Shown: positions 1 to 9,969, counted from the stretch's first letter. The stretch is 64,000 bases of DNA from Streptomyces sp. SCL15-4 (GCF_033366695.1 NZ_JAOBTQ010000001.1:6200001-6264000); one strand, 5' to 3'. Numbers and translations: made by a program. The notes: generated by a model not told the origin, from the letters alone.

Positions 1-1626
1 CGGCACTCGACGCCGGGCGTCGGCCTGATCTCCCCGCCGCCGCACCACGACATCTACTCCATCGAGGACCTGGCCCAGCTGATCCACGACCTGAAGAACG
101 CGAACCCGCGGGCGCGGGTCCACGTGAAGCTGGTCTCCGAGGTCGGCGTCGGCACGGTCGCGGCCGGTGTGTCCAAGGCGCACGCGGACGTGGTGCTGAT
201 CTCCGGCCACGACGGCGGCACCGGCGCCTCCCCGCTGACCTCCCTCAAGCACGCGGGCGGTCCCTGGGAGCTGGGTCTGGCCGAGACGCAGCAGACGCTG
301 CTGCTGAACGGGCTGCGCGACCGGATCGTCGTCCAGACCGACGGCCAGCTGAAGACCGGCCGGGACGTGGTCATCGCCGCCCTGCTCGGCGCCGAGGAGT
401 TCGGGTTCGCGACCGCCCCGCTCGTCGTCTCCGGCTGCGTGATGATGCGCGTGTGCCACCTGGACACCTGTCCGGTCGGCATCGCCACCCAGAACCCGGT
501 GCTGCGCGACCGCTTCGCCGGCAAGGCCGAGTACGTGGTGAACTTCTTCAAGTTCATCGCCGAGGAGGTCCGCGAACTGCTGGCCGAGCTGGGCTTCCGC
601 TCCATCGAGGAGGCCGTCGGCCACGCCGAGGTGCTGGACGTCGAGCGCGCGGTCGGCCACTGGAAGGCGCAGGGCCTGGACCTGGAGCCGCTGTTCCACG
701 TGCCGGACCTGCCCGAGGGCGCCGTTCGCCACCAGATCGCCGCCCAGGACCACGGCCTGGAGAAGGCCCTGGACAACGAGCTGATCAAGCTCGCCGCCGA
801 CGCCCTGGCCGCGGACGACGCGACCGAGGCCCAGCCGGTGCGCGCGCAGGTCGCCATCCGCAACATCAACCGCACGGTCGGCACCATGCTCGGCCACGAG
901 GTGACGAAGAAGTTCGGCGGGGCGGGCCTGCCCGACGACACCATCGACATCACCTTCACCGGCTCCGCCGGCCAGTCCTTCGGCGCGTTCCTGCCGCGCG
1001 GCGTCACGCTGCGCCTGGAGGGCGACGCCAACGACTACGTCGGCAAGGGCCTGTCCGGCGGCCGGATCGTCGTCCGCCCGGACCGGGCCGCCGACCACCT
1101 CGCCGAGTACTCGACCATCGCGGGCAACACCATCGCCTACGGCGCCACCGCCGGCGAGCTGTTCCTGCGCGGCCGCACCGGTGAGCGGTTCTGCGTCCGC
1201 AACTCCGGCGCGCTGGTCGTCTCCGAGGGCGTGGGCGACCACGGCTGCGAGTACATGACCGGCGGTCACGCGGTCGTCCTCGGCCCGACCGGCCGCAACT
1301 TCGCGGCCGGTATGTCCGGCGGCATCGCCTACGTCGTCGACCTCGACCGCGACAACGTCAACGCCGGCAACGCCGGTGCGATCGAGGCGCTGGACGAGAC
1401 GGACAAGCAGTGGCTGCACGACGTGGTGCGCCGCCACGCCGAGGAGACCGGCTCGACCGTCGCCGCGAAGCTGCTGGCCGACTGGGAGACGGCCGCGGAG
1501 CGCTTCAGCAAGATCATCCCCAGCACGTACAAGGCAGTGCTCGCCGCCAAGGACGCCGCCGAGCGAGCCGGTCTCTCCGAGACCGAGATCACCGAGAAGA
1601 TGATGGAGGCGGCGATCAATGGCTGA
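1..1626 (+). CDS. gltB: glutamate synthase large subunit, 3' part
   Basis: This is the C-terminal 541 residues of the large (alpha) subunit of NADPH-dependent glutamate synthase; the start lies outside the window. The enzyme makes two glutamates from glutamine and 2-oxoglutarate in the cytoplasm. The fragment begins inside the FMN-binding synthase domain ([10 protein letters not shown], then ETQQTL). The three cysteines of the 3Fe-4S cluster are at fragment residues 146, 152 and 157 (CVMMRVC...TCPVG). From about residue 270 it shows the glycine-rich C-terminal beta-helix domain ([22 protein letters not shown]). The stop overlaps the start of gltD by 8 bases, so the two subunits are translationally coupled. 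Identification is firm. Confidence 0.97.
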   Translation, partial: RHSTPGVGLISPPPHHDIYSIEDLAQLIHDLKNANPRARVHVKLVSEVGVGTVAAGVSKAHADVVLISGHDGGTGASPLTSLKHAGGPWELGLAETQQTLLLNGLRDRIVVQTDGQLKTGRDVVIAALLGAEEFGFATAPLVVSGCVMMRVCHLDTCPVGIATQNPVLRDRFAGKAEYVVNFFKFIAEEVRELLAELGFRSIEEAVGHAEVLDVERAVGHWKAQGLDLEPLFHVPDLPEGAVRHQIAAQDHGLEKALDNELIKLAADALAADDATEAQPVRAQVAIRNINRTVGTMLGHEVTKKFGGAGLPDDTIDITFTGSAGQSFGAFLPRGVTLRLEGDANDYVGKGLSGGRIVVRPDRAADHLAEYSTIAGNTIAYGATAGELFLRGRTGERFCVRNSGALVVSEGVGDHGCEYMTGGHAVVLGPTGRNFAAGMSGGIAYVVDLDRDNVNAGNAGAIEALDETDKQWLHDVVRRHAEETGSTVAAKLLADWETAAERFSKIIPSTYKAVLAAKDAAERAGLSETEITEKMMEAAING

Positions 1627-3082
1627 CCCGAAGGGCTTCCTGAACCACGGCCGTGAGGTCGCCCCGACCCGCCCCGTCGCCGAGCGGGTCAAGGACTGGA
1701 ACGAGGTCTACGTCCCCGGCTCCCTGCTGCCGATCATCAGCAAGCAGGCCAGCCGCTGCATGGACTGCGGCATCCCGTTCTGCCACAACGGCTGTCCGCT
1801 GGGGAACCTGATCCCCGAGTGGAACGACTACGCCTACCGCGAGGACTGGGCCGCCGCCTCCGAGCGGCTGCACGCGACCAACAACTTCCCGGAGTTCACC
1901 GGCCGCCTCTGCCCGGCCCCGTGCGAGTCGGCGTGCGTGCTGGGCATCAACCAGCCGCCGGTCACCATCAAGAACGTCGAGGTCTCGATCATCGACAAGG
2001 CGTGGGAGACCGGTGACGTCGCGCCGCAGATCCCCGAGCGCCTGTCCGGCAAGACGGTCGCGGTCATCGGCTCGGGCCCGGCGGGACTCGCCGCCGCCCA
2101 GCAGCTGACCCGGGCCGGCCACACGGTCGCCGTCTACGAGCGCGCCGACCGCGTCGGCGGCCTGCTGCGGTACGGCATCCCCGAGTTCAAGATGGAGAAG
2201 CGGCACATCAACCGCCGTATCGAGCAGATGCGCGCGGAGGGCACCCGGTTCCGTACCGGTGTGGAGATCGGCCGCGACATCAAGGCGACCGACCTGAAGA
2301 AGCGGTACGACGCGATCGTGATCGCCGCCGGCGCCACGACCGCCCGCGACCTGCCCGTTCCCGGCCGGGAGCTGAAGGGCGTCTACCAGGCCATGGATTA
2401 CCTGCCCCTGGCCAACAAGGTGCAGGAGGGCGACTACGTGGTGGCGCCCATCTCGGCCGAGGGCAAGCACGTCGTCGTCATCGGCGGCGGCGACACCGGC
2501 GCGGACTGCGTCGGCACCGCCCACCGGCAGGGCGCGGCCTCCGTCACCCAGCTGGAGATCATGCCGCGTCCGGGCGACGAGCGGCACCCGGTCAACCAGC
2601 CCTGGCCGACCTTCCCGATGCTCTACAAGGTCACCTCGGCCCACGAGGAGGGCGGCGAGCGGGTCTACTCCGTCTCCACCACCCACTTCGAGGGCGACGA
2701 GGACGGCAACGTCCAGTGGCTGCACCTCACCGAGGTGGAGTTCATCGACGGCAAGCTGACGCCGAAGCCCGGCACCGAGCGGAAGATCCCGGCCCAGCTG
2801 GTCACCCTCGCCATGGGCTTCACCGGCACCGACCGGGAGAACGGCCTGGTCGAGCAGTTTGGTCTGGACCTCGACGCACGGGGTAACATCGCCCGCGACG
2901 CCGACTTCCAGACCAACGTGCCGGGTGTGTTCGTCGCCGGTGACGCCGGCCGCGGCCAGTCCCTGATCGTCTGGGCGATCGCGGAGGGCCGCTCGGCCGC
3001 CCGCGGAGTCGACCGCTACCTGACCGGGGCCAGCGAACTGCCGGCCCCGATCCGCCCGACGGACCGCGCCCTGGCGGTCTGA
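1619..3082 (+). CDS. gltD: glutamate synthase small subunit
   Basis: The 487-residue beta subunit of glutamate synthase passes electrons from NADPH through FAD and Fe-S clusters to GltB. Cysteines 47, 50, 55 and 59 ([12 protein letters not shown]) and 98, 102 and 106 supply the two N-terminal 4Fe-4S clusters. An FAD-binding [12 protein letters not shown] lies at about residues 149-160, an NADPH-binding [10 protein letters not shown] in the second half, and [14 protein letters not shown] near the end. The ATG lies inside the last codons of gltB (8-base overlap). A second, unlinked gltD paralogue lies at 54509-55996 on the minus strand. A strong hairpin follows the gene. Confidence 0.97.
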   Translation: MADPKGFLNHGREVAPTRPVAERVKDWNEVYVPGSLLPIISKQASRCMDCGIPFCHNGCPLGNLIPEWNDYAYREDWAAASERLHATNNFPEFTGRLCPAPCESACVLGINQPPVTIKNVEVSIIDKAWETGDVAPQIPERLSGKTVAVIGSGPAGLAAAQQLTRAGHTVAVYERADRVGGLLRYGIPEFKMEKRHINRRIEQMRAEGTRFRTGVEIGRDIKATDLKKRYDAIVIAAGATTARDLPVPGRELKGVYQAMDYLPLANKVQEGDYVVAPISAEGKHVVVIGGGDTGADCVGTAHRQGAASVTQLEIMPRPGDERHPVNQPWPTFPMLYKVTSAHEEGGERVYSVSTTHFEGDEDGNVQWLHLTEVEFIDGKLTPKPGTERKIPAQLVTLAMGFTGTDRENGLVEQFGLDLDARGNIARDADFQTNVPGVFVAGDAGRGQSLIVWAIAEGRSAARGVDRYLTGASELPAPIRPTDRALAV

Positions 3083-3146
3083 CGCGCGACCCACCGGACC
3101 CGAGAGGTCCGCAAAGACGTTACGTACAAAGGCGTACGGAACACAG

Positions 3147-3193
3147 ACGGCGCCTGCCCGCCTGTCCCCGACCGGACACTGGGCAGGCGTCGT
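3147..3193 (+). terminator. intrinsic-type terminator after gltBD
   Basis: An inverted repeat of 13-base arms (3147-3159, ACGGCGCCTGCCC, and 3181-3193, GGGCAGGCGTCGT) pairs with a single mismatch around a 21-base loop. It lies 65 bases after the gltD stop and is followed only by a short TTG-containing stretch, with no T-tract, as is common in streptomycetes. It separates gltBD from the convergent gene at 3252. Confidence 0.75.
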
Positions 3194-3251
3194 TGCATGT
3201 CCGCCCGGCCCGCACGCCTCCGCGTCGATCCGCTCGAACCGCTCCGGAGGG

Positions 3252-4133
3252 CTACGTGTCGCACTCCAGCACCGTCCGGCACAGCCCGCAACGGGCTCGC
3301 ACCCGTCCCCGCACCGGCACCCCGACCCGCTGGTGGCAGACGGGACAGGGGAAGGAGACCCGGAGCCGGCCGGCGGGATCGGCGGCGAAGGCGTACGGAG
3401 CGGCCGGCGGGCCGTCCCAGGCGTGCCGGCGGTCGCGGGCGTAGCGGCGGCGGACCGCCCAGCCGGCGGCGGCCAGCGGCGGCTGCCGCCCGTCCCGGCG
3501 GGCCCGGTCCCTGCCCTGGGCGTAGGCGGTGCACGCCTGCCGGCTGGTGAACCACGGCGACGGGTCCTCGCCGAACAGCAGCGCGCGCTTGGCCAGGACG
3601 TACCCGAACTCCTCCGGGGTGAGGTAGCCCAGCTTCCGGGAGGCGACCGCGTCCTCCCGGTAGGCGTCCAGCAGCAGCCAGCCCGCGCCCAGGTACGTCG
3701 TCGCCGTGTCCGTCAGGATCTCGTTCTCCGCCGTCGTGGGGAAGGCGAGACCCAGGCGGTGCAGATAGACGTGCGCCACCTCGTGGGCGAGGGCCGCGCC
3801 GATGCCGGCGCGGTGGGCGCGGAACCGGTCGTTCAGCTCCACGAAGTACTCGGGGCCCGCCGCCGGTTCGACGTTCGCCGCGTGGGTCATCTCCCGGAAG
3901 CCGACGATCAGCCGCGCGTCCGGCAACCGGAAGTGCCGCACGATCTCCCGGGCCACCCGCTGCGCGCCCAGATGCAGGTCGTCGGTGTCGCGGAACGCCA
4001 CGTCGGCCGGGGCCACGCTGACCGAGAACGTCTCGATGGTGTCGCGCGACAGCCGCCGGTACAGCGCGGTGACGGCGGCCCGCACCGTCTCCAGATGCGG
4101 GTAACCGTGCTCGACCGGTCCGCCGTCACCCAC
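3252..4133 (-). CDS. putative HEXXH metalloprotease-like protein with C-terminal zinc ribbon
   Basis: I do not recognise a named family for this protein of about 293 residues. It carries HEVAHVYLH in its first half, an HEXXH zinc-metallopeptidase signature, followed about 20 residues later by NEILTDTAT, where an acidic third ligand could sit. The C-terminus has two CxxC pairs (CPVC and CGLC) suggesting a zinc ribbon. There is no signal peptide or membrane segment, so it is probably cytoplasmic. I chose the GTG at 4133 because GAGGGG lies about 8 bases upstream; an ATG at 4196 in the same frame would overlap the end of the GH35 gene by 4 bases and is the alternative. It converges on gltBD. Function is inferred only from the zinc motifs. 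Confidence 0.72.
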   Translation of the reverse strand: MGDGGPVEHGYPHLETVRAAVTALYRRLSRDTIETFSVSVAPADVAFRDTDDLHLGAQRVAREIVRHFRLPDARLIVGFREMTHAANVEPAAGPEYFVELNDRFRAHRAGIGAALAHEVAHVYLHRLGLAFPTTAENEILTDTATTYLGAGWLLLDAYREDAVASRKLGYLTPEEFGYVLAKRALLFGEDPSPWFTSRQACTAYAQGRDRARRDGRQPPLAAAGWAVRRRYARDRRHAWDGPPAAPYAFAADPAGRLRVSFPCPVCHQRVGVPVRGRVRARCGLCRTVLECDT

Positions 4134-4192
4134 GTCGGCACCCCTCGAAGCCGCCGGGACCCCTCTCCACTGTAGGCAAACACCGGCGGCCC

Positions 4193-5947
4193 TCACACCG
4201 GCAGCAAGCGCGGCGCCCCAGCGTCCGGATCACCTTCGTCCAGGTCCAGTACCCACACCTCGTTCCCGCCCTCCCGCAGCACCGGTCCGGGTACGTACAG
4301 CGTCCGCTGCGGGCCCGCCGACCAGTAACGGCCCAGGTTGAAGCCGTTGACCCAGACGAACCCGCGGGTCCGGCCGGGCAGCTCCAGGCGCGCGTCCCCG
4401 GCCCCCCGGACCGTGACCGAGCCCCGGTACAGCCCGGGCGCGTGCCTGCCGGGCGGCGGGCCGAAGGGCACCGCGGCCACGCCGTCGGCGAACGCGTCCA
4501 GGTCGAGCCCGCGCGCGCCCACCCCGTGCAGATACTGCCGCTCGTGCAGGACGCCGCCGGTGATGCCCTTCGGCTCGCCCAGCCGGGGCCCGTAGCTCAC
4601 CCGTCCCAAGGACTCCACCCACAGCTCCACGCGCGCGTGCCCCGCGACCGGCTCCGGCAGCCGCGGCTCCTCCTCCGTGAGCACCCCGGCCCGCTCCCCG
4701 TCGACGTACACCACGGCGAGGTCGCGCAGCCCGCGCACCTCCATTGGGTACGGCCGGCGCGGGCCGGGCACCTCGACCTCGTAGCGGACCAGGCCCCGGG
4801 TGATCCCCAACTCCTCGAACGTCGGCGGCACCGGCGTGACCGTCCGCGGACCGCCCAGCGCCCCGAGGACCCCGGCGAGCGGCGCCCAGCCGGTGAGCGC
4901 GGCCTCGGCCGGGGCGGCCAGCACGGCGGGCCGCGGCGGCAGCGCGGGCAGCGGGCCCGGCCGGTACCCGGCCAGCACCTCGCGGAAGCGCCAGAACTTC
5001 TCCGTGGGACGGCCGTACTCGTCCACCGGCGCGTCGTAGTCGTAGGAGGTCACATCCGGCTCCAGCCGGCCATCGTGCAGAACGCCGCCCCGGTTGGCCC
5101 CCGCCCAGCCCCCGAAACTCGTCCCGCCGTGCGCCATGTAGAGGTTCACCGACGCCCCGCACTCCAGGATCTCCCGCAGCACCCCGGCGGCCTCGGCGGC
5201 ATCCCGTACGGCGTGCTCGCCGGCCCAGTGGTCGAACCAGCCGCACCAGAACTCCATGCACATCAGCGGGCCCGTGGCGCGGTGGCGGCGCAGCGCGTCG
5301 AACGCCACGCGCGCGCGGGAGCCGAAATTCACCGTGGCGAGCACCCCGGGCAGCGAGCCCCCGGTCAGCATGTGGTCCTCCGGACCGTCCGACGTGCACA
5401 GCGCGGCGGTGACCCCCTCGGCGCGCAGCAGACCGGCCAGCTCCTCCAGATAGCCGCTGTCGCTGCCGTAGCTGCCGTACTCGTTCTCCACCTGGACCAT
5501 GACCACCGGGCCGCCCCGGCCGAGCCGGCGGGGCGCGACCTCGCGCAGCAGCCGGCCGAACCACGCCCGGACGCGGGCCATGTAGCGCTCGTCACGCGTA
5601 CGCGCGCGCGTGCCCACCTCGCCCGTCAGCCAGGCGGGCAGCCCGCCGTTCTCCCACTCGGCGCAGATGTACGGGCCCGGCCGCACGATCGCCCACATGC
5701 CCGCCGCGCCGACCGCGTCCAGGAACCGGCCGACCGCCCCCACGTCCCGGAATTCCCCCGGCCGCGGCTCGTGCAGATTCCACGGCACGTACGTCTCCAC
5801 GCAGTTCAGTCCCATCGCCCGCAGCATGGCCAGCCGGTGCCCCCACTGCGCCTCGTGCACCCGGAAGTAGTGCAGCGCCCCGGACAGCAGCCGCACCGGC
5901 CGCCCGTCCAGCAGGAACCCCGCCTCCGCCACCGTCAACCCGCTCAA
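4193..5947 (-). CDS. GH35 beta-galactosidase
   Basis: This is a family 35 glycoside hydrolase of about 584 residues. The N-terminus reads FLLDGRPVRLLSGALHYFRV, the hallmark start of the family. The likely acid/base glutamate is in VQVENEYGSYG and the nucleophile in MCMEFWCGWFDHW; C-terminal jelly-roll segments end with GFVWVNGFNLGRYW. No signal peptide is visible, so it probably acts on imported galactosides in the cytoplasm. I chose the TTG at 5947 because GGGGAGGA lies 3 bases upstream; TTG 5938 and GTG 5932 are close alternatives. It is divergent from an AraC-family regulator at 6075, which is a likely controller. Confidence 0.9.
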   Translation of the reverse strand: MSGLTVAEAGFLLDGRPVRLLSGALHYFRVHEAQWGHRLAMLRAMGLNCVETYVPWNLHEPRPGEFRDVGAVGRFLDAVGAAGMWAIVRPGPYICAEWENGGLPAWLTGEVGTRARTRDERYMARVRAWFGRLLREVAPRRLGRGGPVVMVQVENEYGSYGSDSGYLEELAGLLRAEGVTAALCTSDGPEDHMLTGGSLPGVLATVNFGSRARVAFDALRRHRATGPLMCMEFWCGWFDHWAGEHAVRDAAEAAGVLREILECGASVNLYMAHGGTSFGGWAGANRGGVLHDGRLEPDVTSYDYDAPVDEYGRPTEKFWRFREVLAGYRPGPLPALPPRPAVLAAPAEAALTGWAPLAGVLGALGGPRTVTPVPPTFEELGITRGLVRYEVEVPGPRRPYPMEVRGLRDLAVVYVDGERAGVLTEEEPRLPEPVAGHARVELWVESLGRVSYGPRLGEPKGITGGVLHERQYLHGVGARGLDLDAFADGVAAVPFGPPPGRHAPGLYRGSVTVRGAGDARLELPGRTRGFVWVNGFNLGRYWSAGPQRTLYVPGPVLREGGNEVWVLDLDEGDPDAGAPRLLPV

Positions 5948-6012
5948 GCGTCCTCCCCGCCGCGATCCCGTCCGTCCGCGCCAGCCTCGCCCCCTACCGG
6001 CACCCGGCGCCA

Positions 6013-6038
6013 TGGACGAAGATCGGCGCTGCTTGGAC
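6013..6038. promoter_or_regulatory. candidate AraC operator, direct repeat
   Basis: TGGACGAA at 6013 and TGGACAAA at 6034 form a direct repeat with 21-base spacing, two helical turns, in the space between the divergent GH35 and AraC genes. AraC-type proteins typically bind such same-face direct repeats. Assignment as an operator is inference. Confidence 0.4.
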
Positions 6039-6074
6039 AAAACCGCGCCGCACGGCACGCCGGGAGGAGCACCG

Positions 6075-7361
6075 ATGTACCGGACCTGGATGCGGTTCTT
6101 CACCCCCGGCCCCGCCCACCGCCGCCTCGGCCTGGTCTGCCTCGGCGTCGGCCTCCAGCACGGCGCGCTGCCCACGGTCGGCCCGCGCACCCTCGACCAC
6201 CACGTGGCCGTGGTGATCAGCTCCGGCGGCGGCTGGTACCAGGGTGCCGACGGCCGCCGGACGACCGTCACCGCACCCGCCCTGCTCTGGCTCACCCCCG
6301 GTGTGCCCCACCACTACGCGCCCGATGCGGACACCGGCTGGGACGAGGGCTTCGTGGACTTCGCCGGCCCCGCCACCGCCGCCTACCGCGACCTCGGCTA
6401 CATCGAACCCGACCGGCCCGTCGTCCCGCTCGCCGACGCCGCCGGCCCCCGCACGGTCATCGCCCGCATCGCCCGCGCCGCCCGCCCCGGCAACCCCCTC
6501 CTCGACGCCGAGACCGGCGCCGCCGTCCACGAACTCCTCGTCGCCCTGCGCCGCGCCCGCGCCGACCTCGCCCCCGACGGCGACCGGGTGCTCACCGCCC
6601 TGGCCCGGGACGCCTGCACCCCGATGACCGTCGCCGACCACGCCGCCCGGCACGGCATGACCACCGCCGAACTGCGCGGCGCCGTCCGCCGGGCCGCCGG
6701 CTGCAGCCCGAAGGACTACCTGCTCGGCATCCGCCTCGGCCGGGCCAAGGAACTCCTCGCCGCCACCGACCTGCCCGTCGCCGCCGTCGCCCGCCGCGTC
6801 GGCTACGACGACCCCGCCTACTTCTCCCGGCTGTTCACCCGGCGCGTCGGCCTCGCCCCCGTGCGCTTCCGCGCCCAGCAGGGCCGTACCGTGCCCGGCG
6901 GCTGGAGCGACCGCGTCCCCGACCCCGGCGATCCGCCGCTGATCCAGTCCTCGGACACCCCGTGGACGCGCCCGGCACAGCGCATAGGGTTGGCGCCCAT
7001 GACCACCAGCAACACCGGCCCCGGTGCGACGGACCCCGAGGTCCGCCAGGAACTGGAGCGGCTGCGCGACAGCATCGACAACATCGACGCGGCCGTCGTC
7101 CACATGCTCGCCGAACGTTTCAAGGCCACCCAGCAGGTGGGCCGGCTCAAGGCGCTGCACCAATTGCCGCCCGCCGACCCCGCCCGCGAGGCCCGGCAGA
7201 TCGCCCGGCTGCGCCGCCTCGCCGAGAACGCCAAACTCGACCCGGCCTTCGCCGAGAAGTTCCTCAACTTCATCATCGCTGAAGTCATCAGGCACCACGA
7301 GCGGATCGCCGAGGACAGCCAGGCCGGACAGCCGGCGCACGACGCCCCGGCGGGCGACTGA
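6075..7361 (+). CDS. AraC-family regulator whose frame continues into chorismate mutase
   Basis: The first ~275 residues are an AraC-family transcription factor. It has an N-terminal cupin-like sugar-sensing half (VAVVISSGGGWYQ, LTPGVPHHYAPD) and a C-terminal double HTH (MTVADHAARHGMTTAEL and VAAVARRVGYDDPAYFSRLF). The start ATG has a strong GGGAGGAG 6 bases upstream. It is divergent from the GH35 gene, its probable target. There is no stop codon after the second HTH: the frame runs on through a 40-residue proline-rich linker and into the complete chorismate mutase at 6999, giving a potential 428-residue fusion. Because chorismate mutase has its own promoter and leaderless start, the fusion may be a by-product of a lost AraC stop. 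The AraC identity is firm; the true end of the protein is not. Confidence 0.85.
   Translation: MYRTWMRFFTPGPAHRRLGLVCLGVGLQHGALPTVGPRTLDHHVAVVISSGGGWYQGADGRRTTVTAPALLWLTPGVPHHYAPDADTGWDEGFVDFAGPATAAYRDLGYIEPDRPVVPLADAAGPRTVIARIARAARPGNPLLDAETGAAVHELLVALRRARADLAPDGDRVLTALARDACTPMTVADHAARHGMTTAELRGAVRRAAGCSPKDYLLGIRLGRAKELLAATDLPVAAVARRVGYDDPAYFSRLFTRRVGLAPVRFRAQQGRTVPGGWSDRVPDPGDPPLIQSSDTPWTRPAQRIGLAPMTTSNTGPGATDPEVRQELERLRDSIDNIDAAVVHMLAERFKATQQVGRLKALHQLPPADPAREARQIARLRRLAENAKLDPAFAEKFLNFIIAEVIRHHERIAEDSQAGQPAHDAPAGD
6963..6990 (+). promoter_or_regulatory. promoter of chorismate mutase, leaderless
   Basis: A -35 like TGGACG (6963-6968) is separated by 16 bases from the -10 TAGGGT (6985-6990). 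The ATG of chorismate mutase begins 9 bases after the -10, so transcription would start at the start codon. This is a standard actinomycete leaderless arrangement, lying within the AraC reading frame. Confidence 0.65.
6999..7361 (+). CDS. chorismate mutase (AroQ type)
   Basis: This 120-residue protein is an all-helical AroQ-fold chorismate mutase, converting chorismate to prephenate for phenylalanine and tyrosine synthesis. Visible landmarks are RLRDSIDNIDAAVVHMLAERF (helix 1 with the active-site arginine), then QVGRLKALHQLPPADPAREA and the C-terminal FLNFIIAEVIRHHERIAED. I chose the ATG at 6999 because a -10 TAGGGT sits 8 bases upstream and the family N-terminus (MTTSNTG) starts here. It is in frame and uninterrupted with the AraC gene upstream. 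It is followed by pepN. Confidence 0.88.
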   Translation: MTTSNTGPGATDPEVRQELERLRDSIDNIDAAVVHMLAERFKATQQVGRLKALHQLPPADPAREARQIARLRRLAENAKLDPAFAEKFLNFIIAEVIRHHERIAEDSQAGQPAHDAPAGD

Positions 7362-7476
7362 CCGGTCGCCGCACCGGGCACCGGGGCGGCGACCGGACCG
7401 GGCGCGCACGGAGGACGACGGCGATGTACCCCTCCGCCTCTGTGCGCTGCCCGCCCCATCAGGCAGCATGGCCCCC

Positions 7477-9969
7477 ATGTCCGTACTCACGCGTGATGAA
7501 GCGCAGCTCCGAGCAGAGATCCTCGACGTCCACCGGTACACGGTCGAACTCGACCTGACCACCGGTGACGAGACCTTCGACTCCCGCACCGCGATCCGGT
7601 TCACCGCCCGGTCCGACGGGGACACGTTCGTCGAGCTCAAGCCCGCCGAGCTGCACAGCGTCACGCTCGACGGACAACCGCTCGACCCGGAGTCGCTGAC
7701 CGGGAACCGGCTGCCGCTGAAGAACCTCGCCGCCGGCGAGCACGAGCTGCGCGTCCACGCCGCCATGCGCTACTCCCGCACCGGCGAGGGCATGCACCGC
7801 TTCACCGACCCCAGCGACGGCGAGACGTACGTCTACACCCAGCTGTTCATGGACGACGTCCAGCGGGTCTTCGCCGCCTTCGACCAGCCCGACCTGAAGG
7901 CCGTCTTCGACGTCTGCGTCAAGGCGCCCGAAGACTGGACCGTCCTCGCCAACGGCGTCACCAACCGCCGCGCCGACGGCGTCTGGCAGGCCGCGCCCAC
8001 CCCGCTGATCTCCACCTACCTGGTCGCCGTCGCCGCCGGCCCGTGGCACTCGGTGCGCACCGAACACCGCGGCCTGCCCTTCGGCATCCACTGCCGCCGC
8101 TCCCTCGCCCCCCACCTCGACACCGACGCCGACGAGATCCTCACCATCACGCGCGCGTGCTTCGACCGCTACCACGAGAAGTTCGAGGAGCCCTACCCCT
8201 TCGACTCCTACGACCAGGCGTTCGTCCCCGAGTTCAACGCCGGCGCCATGGAGAACCCGGGCCTGGTCACCTTCCGCGACGAGTTCGTCTACCGCTCCGC
8301 CGTCACCGACACCGAGCGGCAGACCCGCGCCATGGTCATCGCCCACGAGATGGCCCACATGTGGTTCGGCGACCTCGTCACCCTCAAGTGGTGGGACGAC
8401 ATCTGGCTGAACGAGTCCTTCGCCGAGTACATGGGCTACCAGACCACCGCCGAGGCCACCCGGTTCACCGGCCCCTGGACCGAGTTCGCCGTCACCCGCA
8501 AGGCCTGGGGCTACGACGCCGACCAGCGGCCCACCACCCACCCGGTCGCCCCCGACAACGTGCCCGACACGGCCTCCGCCCTGCTCAACTTCGACGGCAT
8601 CTCCTACGCCAAGGGCGCCTCCGCGCTGCGCCAGCTCGCCGCCTGGCTCGGCGAGAAGGACTTCCTCGCCGGCATCAACACCCACTTCGCCCGGCACAAG
8701 TTCGCCAACGCCACCCTCGCCGACTTCATCGACTCCCTCTCCTCGGCCACCGACCGCGACGTCCACGCCTGGGCCGACAGCTGGCTGCGCACCACCGGCG
8801 TCGACACCCTCACCCCGGCCGTCACCGCCGCCGACGGCACCTGCGCGCTCACCGTCGACCGCACCGGCAGCCGGCCGCACCGCCTCGGCGCCGGTCTGTA
8901 CGACCGCGACATCGCCGACGAGGGCCGTCTGGTGCTGCGCGAGCGCATCGACCTCGACATCCCGCGGGCCGCCCCGCAGCCCATCGGCAAGCGCCCCGCC
9001 CTGGTCCTCCTCAACGACGGCGACATCACCTACGCCAAGATCCGCTTCGACACCGCCTCGTTCGAGACCCTGCGCACCGGCCTGTCCGGACTGCCCGACC
9101 CGCTCACCCGCGCGGTCGTCTGGAACGCCCTCCGCGACGCCGTACGCGACGGCGAACTCCCGCCCGCCGCCTATCTGGAGACGGCCCGCGCCCACCTGCC
9201 CCGGGAAACCGACCTGGCCGTCGCCCAGGGCGTCCTCGCCTTCGCCGCCGGCCAGCTCGCCGAGCAGTACCTCGCCCCGGCCGACCGCCCGGCCGCCCTG
9301 GCCACCCTCACCTCCCTCTGCCGCGACCTGCTGCGCCGCACCGAGGACGGCGACCACCCCGGCCTGCGGCTGATCGCCGTACGCCACCTGATCGACGTGG
9401 CCGCCCACGCCGAGCCCATCGCCACCTGGCTCGCCGACGACACCGTGCCCGGCGGACCGGAACTCGACCAGGAACTGCGCTGGCGCATCCTCGCCCGGCT
9501 CGCCGTCCTCGGCGCCACCGACGAGGCCGCCATCGCCGCCGAACTGGCCGGCGACCCGAGCGCCACCGGCCAGGAGGGCGCCGCCCGCTGCCGCGCCGCA
9601 CTGCCCGACCCCGAGGCCAAGCGCGCCGCCTGGGAGGCGATGTTCGCCGGCGACGACCTGTCCAACTACCTCTTCACCGCCACCGCCCAGGGCTTCTGGC
9701 AGCCCGAACAGGCCGAGCTGGTCCGCCCGTACATCCCGCGCTTCTACGCCGACGTGGCCGCCGTCGCCGCCCGCCGCGGCCCCGCCATCGCCGTCGCCGC
9801 CGGCCGCTGGTGCTTCCCCGCCCACGCCGTCGACGCCGAGAACCTGCGGCTCGGCGAGGAGTGCCTGCGCGCCGGCGACCTCACCCCGGCGCTGCGCCGC
9901 ACCCTCGCCGACCGCCTGGACGACCTCGCCCGCGCCCTGCGCGTCCGCGGCGTGCGCACCGCGGAGTAG
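7477..9969 (+). CDS. pepN: aminopeptidase N
   Basis: This 830-residue M1-family zinc aminopeptidase removes N-terminal residues from peptides in the cytoplasm. The GAMEN substrate-recognition motif (NAGAMENPG) lies at about residue 256. The zinc site is HEMAH at residues 290-294, with the third ligand E313 in WLNESFAEYMG. The C-terminal ERAP1-like helical half is complete and the length matches actinobacterial PepN. The ATG at 7477 gives the family start MSVLTRDEA; an ATG at 7468 is in frame. There is no ribosome site, so the mRNA may be leaderless. Confidence 0.96.
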   Translation: MSVLTRDEAQLRAEILDVHRYTVELDLTTGDETFDSRTAIRFTARSDGDTFVELKPAELHSVTLDGQPLDPESLTGNRLPLKNLAAGEHELRVHAAMRYSRTGEGMHRFTDPSDGETYVYTQLFMDDVQRVFAAFDQPDLKAVFDVCVKAPEDWTVLANGVTNRRADGVWQAAPTPLISTYLVAVAAGPWHSVRTEHRGLPFGIHCRRSLAPHLDTDADEILTITRACFDRYHEKFEEPYPFDSYDQAFVPEFNAGAMENPGLVTFRDEFVYRSAVTDTERQTRAMVIAHEMAHMWFGDLVTLKWWDDIWLNESFAEYMGYQTTAEATRFTGPWTEFAVTRKAWGYDADQRPTTHPVAPDNVPDTASALLNFDGISYAKGASALRQLAAWLGEKDFLAGINTHFARHKFANATLADFIDSLSSATDRDVHAWADSWLRTTGVDTLTPAVTAADGTCALTVDRTGSRPHRLGAGLYDRDIADEGRLVLRERIDLDIPRAAPQPIGKRPALVLLNDGDITYAKIRFDTASFETLRTGLSGLPDPLTRAVVWNALRDAVRDGELPPAAYLETARAHLPRETDLAVAQGVLAFAAGQLAEQYLAPADRPAALATLTSLCRDLLRRTEDGDHPGLRLIAVRHLIDVAAHAEPIATWLADDTVPGGPELDQELRWRILARLAVLGATDEAAIAAELAGDPSATGQEGAARCRAALPDPEAKRAAWEAMFAGDDLSNYLFTATAQGFWQPEQAELVRPYIPRFYADVAAVAARRGPAIAVAAGRWCFPAHAVDAENLRLGEECLRAGDLTPALRRTLADRLDDLARALRVRGVRTAE

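Noticed and set aside
4442..7282. Very long plus-strand frames opposite or across the GH35 and AraC genes
   Set aside because: They are Pro/Arg/His-rich shadow frames caused by high GC, with no domain content.
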